Positions 28,693 through 36,514 of a stretch of DNA of 64,000 bases are shown here, piece after piece. The position numbers were made by a program, and so were the translations under genes. Numbering within the stretch: position 1 is the stretch's first letter; each line of letters starts with the position of its first letter. This stretch comes from Candidatus Thermofonsia Clade 1 bacterium (GTDB taxonomy: Bacteria > Chloroflexota > Anaerolineae > Aggregatilineales > UBA2796). The notes below the pieces were generated by a model that did not search any database, was not told where the DNA came from, and worked only from the letters and a program-made list of their open reading frames with translations. The stretch lies in NCBI GenBank assembly GCA_002794705.1, contig PGTK01000009.1, forward strand, positions 1-64,000, read 5' to 3'.

Positions 28693-29262
28693 ATGACCAC
28701 GCCTGCCGCCCAAGCCCTTGAGCGCCTCTTAGCAGGCAATCGCCGCTACGTCGCCATGCGCCAAGTTCATCCGCGCCAGACCGAATTGCACCGCCAGACC
28801 CTTGTGGAAGGGCAACATCCCTTCGCAGCTATTCTGAGCTGCTCCGATTCGCGTGTTCCCGCTGAGATTATCTTCGATCAAGGGCTGGGCGACCTCTTCA
28901 TTGTGCGCACGGCCGGTCACGCTGTGGATGCCCTTGTGCTTGCCAGCCTTGAGTATGCCGTTCTTGCGCTGGGCGTGCCATTGATCATGGTGCTGGGACA
29001 CGGTCAGTGTGGCGCGGTTAAGGCGGTCTTGAGCGATCAGGCGCAGGCGGGTCATTTACCGTACCTTGCCGCCCGTCTGCGCCCTGCCCTCGCCGACTTA
29101 CCTCCTGACGCCCTCGATCAGGCGATCAGGCAGAGTGCGCACGCCACAGCGAGCAGTCTTGCTGCTGAGAGCGACATTCTAGCCACTGCCTGCGCTGAGG
29201 GTCGCCTGACCATCGCGCCTGCCTATTACGATCTGCCCACAGGCGCTGTCAGCTTGCTCTAG
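28693..29262 (+). CDS. Beta-class carbonic anhydrase
   Basis: The 189-residue enzyme converts CO2 and bicarbonate. Zinc ligands are Cys50, His103 and Cys106 with the Asp52-Arg54 dyad (CSDSR; HGQCGAVK). The start is ATG 28693, after a CAGGAGAG ribosome site; an upstream in-frame start at 28585 overlaps the divergent regulator and lacks homology. Length is typical of the short bacterial type. It stands alone, divergent from the response regulator. Confidence 0.9.
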   Translation: MTTPAAQALERLLAGNRRYVAMRQVHPRQTELHRQTLVEGQHPFAAILSCSDSRVPAEIIFDQGLGDLFIVRTAGHAVDALVLASLEYAVLALGVPLIMVLGHGQCGAVKAVLSDQAQAGHLPYLAARLRPALADLPPDALDQAIRQSAHATASSLAAESDILATACAEGRLTIAPAYYDLPTGAVSLL

Positions 29263-29372
29263 CGCGCCCTGACTCATCTCTGAAACAAGTGCGTTTGATA
29301 AGTCCCATTATCGGAACTGAGATAGAAGTGCAGCCAAGCTGCGAAATTGCCATAAAAAGGCTGAAAAACTGT

Positions 29373-29401
29373 TTGACAGCGCGCTGTTTGCCCTGTAAGA
29401 T
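29373..29401 (+). promoter_or_regulatory. Sigma-70-type promoter of the type VII-like operon
   Basis: TTGACA (29373-29378), 17-bp spacer and TAAGAT (29396-29401), 28 bases before the WXG100 start codon. Confidence 0.7.
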
Positions 29402-29429
29402 AGCCTCAAAGCAGCAAAGGATCACCAAC

Positions 29430-29699
29430 ATGCCAGAGATCAGAGCCAATCCAAGCGCCCTTGAGGCGAGCGCGAGCGTCATCGAGTCGAACGCGAGCAT
29501 CATTCAGCGCGAGCTGAGAGCTGCTAACGATCTGCTCAGCAGTCTGCGGCGCACCTTCATCGGTCAGCGCGCTGAGAGCTTTTTCCGCCAATACGATGCC
29601 GCCTTTGCCGAAATGCAGGGCGTTGTAGCGCAAATGCAGGGTCTGGCTGAGGAATTGCGCCAGAGCGCACGCGCCTTGCGCGCCGCCGATCAGGGGTAG
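29430..29699 (+). CDS. WXG100-family protein (ESX/type VII secretion substrate), FIG variant
   Basis: The 89-residue protein is two helices joined by a turn, the WXG100 hairpin. The usual W-x-G at the turn is F43-I44-G45 (LRRTFIGQRAESFF). It starts at ATG 29430 after AAAGGAT. The second helix has an Ala/Gln-rich heptad pattern (FAEMQGVVAQMQGLAEELRQ). Such proteins form dimers and are exported by, or bind, EccC. The gene is 11 bases ahead of the EccC-like gene. No YxxxD/E export signal is obvious at the C-terminus. Confidence 0.85.
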   Translation: MPEIRANPSALEASASVIESNASIIQRELRAANDLLSSLRRTFIGQRAESFFRQYDAAFAEMQGVVAQMQGLAEELRQSARALRAADQG

Positions 29700-29710
29700 C
29701 TGAAAGGGCG

Positions 29711-32700
29711 ATGTCTGAGCCCGCCGCGGCTGAGCCGATCAGCCGTCCGCCGCGCCATCAGCCGCCTGTGCTGCATGGCGAGATCGATCTGCCCCCGCCG
29801 CCCGCTGAGCAGCCTGCAGCGCCGCTGAATGTGTTGGCGCTGATGCTGCCTTCAGCGGGACTAATCTTCATTGGCGGCATGTACTTGATCGTCGGCGGCG
29901 CGAGTGCAGCGTGGCTAGCCTTGCCGACGTTCGCCTTAGGCGCTCTAGGCGCGCTCACTGCGCTGATCGGCTCTGTGGCGAGTCGGCAGCAAGCACGTCT
30001 AGCGCGCTTGCACACGCAGCGCGATTATCACCGCCTGCTCGACCGTCGTCTAGCGCGTTTGCAAGCCGCCCGCGACCTACAACTGCTGGAATTAGCGCGC
30101 CAAATGCCGCCTGCGGCGCACTTGCTCTCATGCGCAGCGCAGCCTGACGGTCAGTTGTGGTGTCGCCGTCCAACAGATTCAGATTTCGCTGTGCTGCGGC
30201 TTGGCAGGGGTAAGGTGCGCTCTGCAATCGGGCTGCGGGCGCCCGATCCCGATCTATGGGGCGAAGATGCACGGCGCGTGCAGGCGCTCTACTTTGAGTA
30301 TGGCACTCTGCCCAATGCACCAATTGCCCTCAATTTGCGGACGGTACGCGCTGTGGGCATTGCTGGAGCGCCTGAGGCGCGTGTGCAGTTCGCCTACGCC
30401 CTGATCGCGCAGCTGGCTGCGCTGCACGCCCCTTCGGAGCTATCGCTGTACGTTTTCTCTAGCAAGCAGAATCATCACGCTTGGCATTGGACGCGCTGGC
30501 TGCCGCATACCAGCAGCGCGCAACGAGGCGGCTTTCCCGATCAGATCGCTTTCGCGCCTGAGCAGGCGCGCCAATTGATCGCGCATTTGGCGCGCCGCTT
30601 AGAGGTAGACGCGCCATTGCCGCTGATCGTCGCCCTATTTGATGACGTGAACAGCATTCGAGAGGAGATCAGCTATCAGCGCGTGCTGGAGAATCCTAAG
30701 TTGCATGCGCTGTACTTGTGCAGCCGCCCTGAGGATGTGCCGAGCGCGTTCAGCGGGATTGTGACGTTAAATGAGGGGAAATTCCGCTTGACACTCTCTG
30801 ATTCGGCATTGGAAGGCGAGGCGGAGTCGCTTGGGCGCGCTGAGATCGAGTTTCTTGCCCGTCAGATGGCGGGCTATCGCCTGCCGCAGCTTGGCGAGGC
30901 GAGTCGTTTGCCTACGCAGCTGAACGCCCTGCAGCTCTACGGCGTGGAGCGGATCGCTCAGCTGGGAATCGAGGCGCATTGGGCGCGTCCTGTGCCAGCT
31001 GATGGCGTCTTGCCGCTGCCCGTGCCGATTGGCAGTGCCAGTTTCTCTGCGCAGCAGATGCTCGATCTCTCGGAGCGGGCGCACGGTCCGCACGGCATGA
31101 TCGCAGGCACAACTGGATCGGGCAAGAGCGAACTGTTGCAAACTTTGGTAGCAGCGCTCGCCATTGAACATCATCCCTACTTGCTGAATTTCTTGCTGAT
31201 TGATTACAAGGGCGGCGCGACGTTTAACGTCTTTCGGCGCTTGCCGCATACTGTCGGGCTGATCACCAATTTGGATGAGCGCGAGGCGCTGCGAGCGCTT
31301 GCCGCCATTCAGGCGGAGAATCGGCGGCGGCAGCAGTTCCTCGCCGATCAGAATGCAGAAGATATCACGGAATATCATCGGCGTTTGCGGCGCTATGGCG
31401 GGATTTTTCCACCTGATTGGCAGCCCTTGCCGCATTTGGTGATCATCGTAGACGAATTCGCCGAACTGACCAGCCGTCTGCCCAATTTTTTGGACGAACT
31501 GGTGGCAACTGTGCGCCTTGGGCGCAGCTTGGGGATGCACCTTGTGCTTGCCACGCAGCGCCCTAGCGGTCACGTGACGGCGGAGATGCGGGCGAATCTG
31601 AATTTCCGCATTTGTCTGCGTGTGCAGACTCCTGACGAGTCGCAGGAGATTATTCGGCGTCCTGATGCAGCTTTTTTGCCGCTCGAAATGCCGGGACGCG
31701 CTTACTTCCAAGTTGGCAACGTGCTGCAACAGTTTCAGGCGGCGCGGGTCGGTGTTGAGTACCGTGAGTCGGCATTGGAGGCTGAGGCAAAGCCCGTCTT
31801 GCAGCTAGTGCGCTTTGAACAGGCGACCGACTTGCTAGAGACTGAGGCGGAGGCTGAATCCCAAGCGCCCTTGCCGACCTTGGCAGAGGCGCTGACCGAT
31901 TATATGGCGGCGCGCTATGCGGATCGTCCGCTTGAGCCTGTTCTGCTGGAGTCGCTGCCGCCGCAGCTCAGTTTGGAGCGCGTGCTGCAGGCAGGCGATT
32001 GCGGCGGCTGGGACGGCACAACGTGGCGTGCAGCGGACGCGGATCGGGCGTGGGCATGCGCGCCTATCGGCTTGCTGGACGATCTGGCGCGGCGCGCTCA
32101 GCCGCCCATGATCGTCAACTTTGCCCAGAATGGGCATTTCTTGGCAATTGGCGCGCCTGCCAGCGGCAAGACCACGCTCTTGCGCACGTTAGCGCTTGCA
32201 TTGGCGCACTTGTTCACGCCCAGTGAGGCGGCGCTCTATATTGTCAGCTTTAGCGGCAAGGCGCTCGATTCGTTGGCGCGTTTGCCGCATGTGGGCGCTG
32301 TGATCGGCGGCGATGAGCGCGAGCGGCTCTCGCGGCTTGTGCGCTACTTGCTCAGCGCCCTTGAGAGCCGCCGTTACGCCCTTGCCCGTCTGCACGCCGC
32401 TGATCTAGAGACCTACAATCGCCGCTGCAGCCCTGATCAGTCCGCGTTGCCTGCCTTGTTCGTGCTGGTGGATAACTTTGCTGAACTATGGCGGACGCTT
32501 GAAAGCGACTCCGAAGAGGCAGCGGACTGGTTGCGTCTGTTGCGCGAGGGGCGCGCTGTCGGCATTCATTTCGCCCTGACCGCGCCTTCGCTCAATTTGC
32601 CGTATAGCGTTTTGAACCTGATCGAGGCGCGCTTCGCCTTGCGCTTGCCTGAGCGCGGCGATTATCTGCAATTTTTGGGTCGTTTGCCTGAGCGCGAGGG

Positions 32701-33865
32701 CGATCCGCGCCCCGGCAGCGGAATTTTGGCGGGCAGACCGCCTCTGCACGCTCAAATTGCTTTGCCGAGCCTTGCTGAGGATGAGGATGAGCGCGACCGC
32801 GCCTTGATCGCCACTATTGAGGCAATGCACACTGCTTGGTCTGGGCGCCCGACGCCTGAGCCGATCCGTGCCATGCCCGAAAGCGTGCCACTTGGCCTCT
32901 CTAGCGCGCTCGATCACTTGCCTAGCCGCCATACAACGCCTGACTCGCCGCACCTTGAGCCGCTACGCAGCTGGCTGGGCATCGAAGGCGACCTGCTGCA
33001 GCCCTTCGCGCTGCATTGGCGCGATGCACCGCACTGGCTGGTGCTGGGCGCCTATGGCAGTGGCAAGTCCAGCTTGGTGCGAGCGCTGCTGCTGAGCGCG
33101 GCGGCGCGCTACGCGCCACACGAAGTGGCTCTCATCCTAGTGGACTTCAGCCGCGAGACGTTGCGTCCGTTGCGCCGTTTGCCGCATGTACTGAGCTACA
33201 TCACTGATGCTGCGAGTTTGACGGGGACGCTGAAACGTCTGGAGGCGGAGCTGAGGTGGCGTCATAATGCGCTGATTGAGCGGAGTGCCGCTGAAGATGA
33301 GCGCGACTCAGCCGATGCACAGCCGTTCACGCCGATCATCCTTGCCATAGATGACTACGATCAGCTGTATGAGGCGCTCACGGACGATCTGCACGCTCAG
33401 CTGGAGGCTCTATCGGCTTGGCTGCGCCATGACGGGCGCTTGGGCTTGCATGTGGTCGCCAGCGGCGAGACGCTCACCATGCAGCGCGGCGGCGATGCCT
33501 TTTTGAGGGCGCTGCGCGCTTGCCGCTCTGGGCTGGTGCTGGGCGAGACTGAAGGCGTGGAGGTGCTAGGCGCTCGGTTAGCGCCAATGGCGCGCCGCGT
33601 CACTTTGCCGCTGGGTCGGGGCTATTGGGTGCGGCGCGGCGCGCTCCGACTCGTCCAGTTTGCGCACGCCGCCGATCCGCGCCGTCTGGTACAGGATATT
33701 GCGGCGCGCTGGACAGACTTTCCTCCTGCAGCGTGGGCGAATCGCCCTGAGGCGCCCGATCTGCCCGCGCCACGCCGCCCTAGCGCCACTTCGTTCAGTC
33801 TCGACTTCACCTTCGACCTTGAAGGTGCGCTAGAAGACTACAAAAAGCAGCAGGGTTACATTTAG
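29711..33865 (+). CDS. EccC/EssC-type type VII secretion FtsK/SpoIIIE ATPase
   Basis: The 1384-residue motor has two N-terminal membrane segments (about 40-85) and three FtsK/SpoIIIE domains. Domain 1: Walker A GTTGSGKSE (about 466) with Walker B VIIVDEFAEL, the only one with a full catalytic Asp-Glu. Domain 2: GAPASGKTT (about 814) with VLVDNFAEL. Domain 3: GAYGSGKSS (about 1111) with LAIDDYDQL. A single active first domain and substrate-binding later ones match known EccC. The proline-rich N-terminus precedes the membrane part. No EccB, EccD, EccE, EssB or mycosin gene is nearby. Convergent with the next gene, four bases apart. Confidence 0.93.
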   Translation: MSEPAAAEPISRPPRHQPPVLHGEIDLPPPPAEQPAAPLNVLALMLPSAGLIFIGGMYLIVGGASAAWLALPTFALGALGALTALIGSVASRQQARLARLHTQRDYHRLLDRRLARLQAARDLQLLELARQMPPAAHLLSCAAQPDGQLWCRRPTDSDFAVLRLGRGKVRSAIGLRAPDPDLWGEDARRVQALYFEYGTLPNAPIALNLRTVRAVGIAGAPEARVQFAYALIAQLAALHAPSELSLYVFSSKQNHHAWHWTRWLPHTSSAQRGGFPDQIAFAPEQARQLIAHLARRLEVDAPLPLIVALFDDVNSIREEISYQRVLENPKLHALYLCSRPEDVPSAFSGIVTLNEGKFRLTLSDSALEGEAESLGRAEIEFLARQMAGYRLPQLGEASRLPTQLNALQLYGVERIAQLGIEAHWARPVPADGVLPLPVPIGSASFSAQQMLDLSERAHGPHGMIAGTTGSGKSELLQTLVAALAIEHHPYLLNFLLIDYKGGATFNVFRRLPHTVGLITNLDEREALRALAAIQAENRRRQQFLADQNAEDITEYHRRLRRYGGIFPPDWQPLPHLVIIVDEFAELTSRLPNFLDELVATVRLGRSLGMHLVLATQRPSGHVTAEMRANLNFRICLRVQTPDESQEIIRRPDAAFLPLEMPGRAYFQVGNVLQQFQAARVGVEYRESALEAEAKPVLQLVRFEQATDLLETEAEAESQAPLPTLAEALTDYMAARYADRPLEPVLLESLPPQLSLERVLQAGDCGGWDGTTWRAADADRAWACAPIGLLDDLARRAQPPMIVNFAQNGHFLAIGAPASGKTTLLRTLALALAHLFTPSEAALYIVSFSGKALDSLARLPHVGAVIGGDERERLSRLVRYLLSALESRRYALARLHAADLETYNRRCSPDQSALPALFVLVDNFAELWRTLESDSEEAADWLRLLREGRAVGIHFALTAPSLNLPYSVLNLIEARFALRLPERGDYLQFLGRLPEREGDPRPGSGILAGRPPLHAQIALPSLAEDEDERDRALIATIEAMHTAWSGRPTPEPIRAMPESVPLGLSSALDHLPSRHTTPDSPHLEPLRSWLGIEGDLLQPFALHWRDAPHWLVLGAYGSGKSSLVRALLLSAAARYAPHEVALILVDFSRETLRPLRRLPHVLSYITDAASLTGTLKRLEAELRWRHNALIERSAAEDERDSADAQPFTPIILAIDDYDQLYEALTDDLHAQLEALSAWLRHDGRLGLHVVASGETLTMQRGGDAFLRALRACRSGLVLGETEGVEVLGARLAPMARRVTLPLGRGYWVRRGALRLVQFAHAADPRRLVQDIAARWTDFPPAAWANRPEAPDLPAPRRPSATSFSLDFTFDLEGALEDYKKQQGYI

Positions 33866-33869
33866 GCAC

Positions 33870-35021
33870 TCACTGGGCGCGCAACGCGGCAATGCCCTCA
33901 TTAGCGCGTGAAATGGCGCGTGAGGCGGCGGTCAATAGATCGGCATTTTCATCCAAGACGGCGTTGATCGCCTCGCGCAGCGGTAGCCAGAGCGCCGCCA
34001 TCTCAGGGCGATTGGGCAACGGCACGCCTGCGCTGTAGATCGCGCTTGCCAGCGGCGCCAAAAGCGACTCGGCGTCTGTGATGGGCAAGGCAGGGATGAA
34101 GCCGTAGTCAAAAGCGCGCCGCTGTGCCTCCTCAGAGAGCAAATATCGCCCTAGATCGAGGCTCTGTTGGCGGAGCGGACTGCCTATGCCGATGTAGAGC
34201 TGCCACGCCCGCGCCACAGGCTGCCATGCGCGTCCCTCAACGCTTGGGAGGGCGATCGCGTCTAGCTTTTCGCCGAGCGCAGCGCGCAGCACAGGCAGGC
34301 GCCAACTGCCCGCCAATAAGTAGCCGATCTCACCTGCCCGAAAGCGATCTTCAGGCGCGCCCAGCAGCACACCCTCGCTTGTGGCAAGCACCCGCAGCGC
34401 GATCAGGTAGTTGCCAAGCGGATTGACGCTCAGCGCGCTATTGCCGCCCTCATCCAAAAGCGCGCCGTTGAGCGCAAAGAACATGCCGGCTGTGGGATAG
34501 AAGTCGCGCGGCAAGATCAAGCCGTGCTGAGCGGCTTGAGCGGCTAACTCGCGTATTGAAGCGACCGATACATCGCCCACAAGGGCGCGATTGACATACA
34601 GCGTGTGGCTCTCCAGCAAAAGCGGCAACGCCCGTATTTGCCCGTCATATTGCGCCAATTGCCACGCCAAAAGCGTGAGGGTCTGGCGGAACTCAGGCGC
34701 GAGGTTGCGGTCAAGGGCGGCGGCAAAGCGGCGCACAGCGGACTGCGCAAGCGCGTCCGAAGTGCTGAGGATCATATCTGGCGGGCGCACTGTTGGATCG
34801 TCCAATTGCGCGCTCAATTGAGCAAGCGGCACATACTGAACGCTCACCGCAAGCCCGCCCTCACGGATTGGCGGATAGTCCGCTAACCACGCCTCCAAGA
34901 GCGCCGCTTGCGGCGGCTGCCAAGTGTGCCACAGCACAAGAGTCGCCTGAGCGCGGCTAGGCGCGCTGATCAGAGCGGCGCAAAGCAGGAGAAACAGGCT
35001 CAAGAGGCGCACGAATCGCAT
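33870..35021 (-). CDS. ABC transporter extracellular solute-binding protein
   Basis: The 383-residue secreted protein has a signal peptide (MRFVRLLSLFLLLCAALISAPSRAQA), then TLVLWHTWQPPQAALLEAWL, typical of sugar-type (cluster B) binding proteins. No clear lipobox is present, so it may be membrane-tethered by the uncleaved signal or released. No permease or ATPase is adjacent, so the ligand is unknown. Upstream is an inverted repeat (35062-35088) that might be its operator. Confidence 0.78.
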   Translation of the reverse strand: MRFVRLLSLFLLLCAALISAPSRAQATLVLWHTWQPPQAALLEAWLADYPPIREGGLAVSVQYVPLAQLSAQLDDPTVRPPDMILSTSDALAQSAVRRFAAALDRNLAPEFRQTLTLLAWQLAQYDGQIRALPLLLESHTLYVNRALVGDVSVASIRELAAQAAQHGLILPRDFYPTAGMFFALNGALLDEGGNSALSVNPLGNYLIALRVLATSEGVLLGAPEDRFRAGEIGYLLAGSWRLPVLRAALGEKLDAIALPSVEGRAWQPVARAWQLYIGIGSPLRQQSLDLGRYLLSEEAQRRAFDYGFIPALPITDAESLLAPLASAIYSAGVPLPNRPEMAALWLPLREAINAVLDENADLLTAASRAISRANEGIAALRAQ

Positions 35022-35061
35022 AAATTGCTCACTGGCTATGATATCAGCGCGAAAAATCTGA

Positions 35062-35088
35062 TCTCAGGCAGAGAGGATATCTCTGAGA
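35062..35088 (-). promoter_or_regulatory. Operator-like dyad before the solute-binding protein gene
   Basis: TCTCAG (35062-35067) and CTGAGA (35083-35088) flank 15 bases that contain a nested AGAG...CTCT repeat. It lies 40-67 bases before the start codon. Confidence 0.3.
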
Positions 35089-35121
35089 CGCGCTATTTTC
35101 AACGGCAAGACGCTCCGTGGC

Positions 35122-35170
35122 AAAAAACTACCTCTCGCGCTGCGAAAAGGCGCCCGTGCGCGAGAGGTAG
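35122..35170 (-). terminator. Rho-independent terminator of the BMP-family gene
   Basis: CTACCTCTCGCG (35128-35139) and CGCGAGAGGTAG (35159-35170) form a perfect 12-bp stem. On the minus strand TTTTTT follows at 35127-35122. Confidence 0.88.
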
Positions 35171-35205
35171 CCCATCTCAAGCCTGTCTAAGGCAGTCTGT
35201 GCGCG

Positions 35206-36405
35206 CTAGTTGGCTTTGCTTGCGCCCAGAATGCCCTCGATCAATTGCGGCATGTACCAAATTTGCTTATCGGTCGCCACTTCGCCCTCAGCGAGGAACG
35301 GCGTGCCATCTTGGTAGTTCAGCGGACCGACAAACAGGTTGATCGAGCCATCGCCCAGACCTTTCTTAAAGGCGGTCAGCGTCTCTTTCTCCGCTTCGGT
35401 CAGAGCATCGCCAAAAATGTAGCCGACGGCGGAAGTATCCAGATCGTTCACATCTTCCCAGTTCGGACCGTCCCAGTCCCATGAGGATTTCCACGTCCCG
35501 TCTATGACCGACTTGACGATCCGCACATAGCTCGGACCCCAGTTGAAGTACGGCACGCCCAAGCAGATTTTAGGCGCGACCTCACAGGCGCCGATGTAGT
35601 CGTAGGGAATGGCGAAGACGTTCTCGCCGCGCTGAGCGCGCTGATTGGCGACCACAATGCCCTCAGTCGTATCAATGCCGCTGATCAGCACGTCGGCGCC
35701 GCCATTGAAGAAATCGTTAGCGACCGCCGTCGGATCAGCCGTGACGCCGGGGATGTTGAACCAGAATCCGATCCACTTGACCTCAAACTTCAAATTGGCG
35801 GGATCGAGTCCGCGATAGTTCTGATAGCAGTAGCGTGCGCCCAAGTACGTAGAGACGACTAGGCGGCGCGTCTCATCGTTGATCAGCGGACCGAGGTAGG
35901 CGATGCTGTTGGTCTGAGTCTTAAGGGCAGCGGCGCAACCTGCCACCATCTTCATGAATTCCATCTTGCCCATCACATTGCCGACGTTCGGCGGCGCCTC
36001 GCCCTCTAGCACAGCTGAGCCAGAGACGTGGATAAAGACCACATCTGGGAATTTCTCAGCTGCCAGCAGCGTCTCCGTGCCGAAATCATCGGAGGCGGTG
36101 AAGATGAGCCGTGCGCCCTGCTCGATCATGTTCTCGATCACCTGCTCAAGCGTCACATTGGGACGATCAGCCGGGTTGACCTTATCCACTACGATTGACT
36201 TCACGTTGGGAATCTTTTCCTCAACGTACTGAGACGCCTCAAAGTGCGCCTGGCTCCAGCCGCGATCATTCTGCGGACCAACTAGCACATAGCCAACCAC
36301 AAATTCCTCTTGGGCGTTGCTAGACGGGGCAGTCAGCAGCCCAAGCGAGAGCAACACCGCGATCAGCGCCACAGCAACGGCGCGCTTCAAAGATGAGTGA
36401 AGCAT
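35206..36405 (-). CDS. BMP-family (nucleoside-type) ABC transporter substrate-binding protein
   Basis: The 399-residue protein starts at ATG 36405 (AAGGAGAG upstream) with a signal peptide (LKRAVAVALIAVLLSLGLLTAPSSNAQ). The Bmp/PnrA fold begins FVVGYVLVGPQNDRGWSQAH and includes FTASDDFGTETLLAAEKFPDVVFIHVSG. PnrA-like proteins bind purine nucleosides; related ones in Chloroflexota and Actinobacteria bind other ligands. No permease or ATPase gene is adjacent. A sigma-70-type promoter and a strong terminator make it monocistronic. Confidence 0.88.
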   Translation of the reverse strand: MLHSSLKRAVAVALIAVLLSLGLLTAPSSNAQEEFVVGYVLVGPQNDRGWSQAHFEASQYVEEKIPNVKSIVVDKVNPADRPNVTLEQVIENMIEQGARLIFTASDDFGTETLLAAEKFPDVVFIHVSGSAVLEGEAPPNVGNVMGKMEFMKMVAGCAAALKTQTNSIAYLGPLINDETRRLVVSTYLGARYCYQNYRGLDPANLKFEVKWIGFWFNIPGVTADPTAVANDFFNGGADVLISGIDTTEGIVVANQRAQRGENVFAIPYDYIGACEVAPKICLGVPYFNWGPSYVRIVKSVIDGTWKSSWDWDGPNWEDVNDLDTSAVGYIFGDALTEAEKETLTAFKKGLGDGSINLFVGPLNYQDGTPFLAEGEVATDKQIWYMPQLIEGILGASKAN

Positions 36406-36459
36406 AGCTACTCTCTCCTTAGCAGTTTGATCTATGCTCACAACGGCATAGTGGCTAAG

Positions 36460-36488
36460 ACCATACCGCGTTTGAGGGCGCTTGCCAA
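36460..36488 (-). promoter_or_regulatory. Sigma-70-type promoter of the BMP-family gene
   Basis: On the minus strand TTGGCA (36488-36483), 17-bp spacer, TATGGT (36465-36460), between uvrA and the BMP-family gene. Confidence 0.6.
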
Positions 36489-36514
36489 TTGGCTGCTTTG
36501 CCAAGTCGAGGGAG

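Noticed and set aside
30767..31729. 320-codon minus-strand frame inside the EccC gene
   Set aside because: Antisense shadow of the first ATPase domain; no ribosome site or motif.
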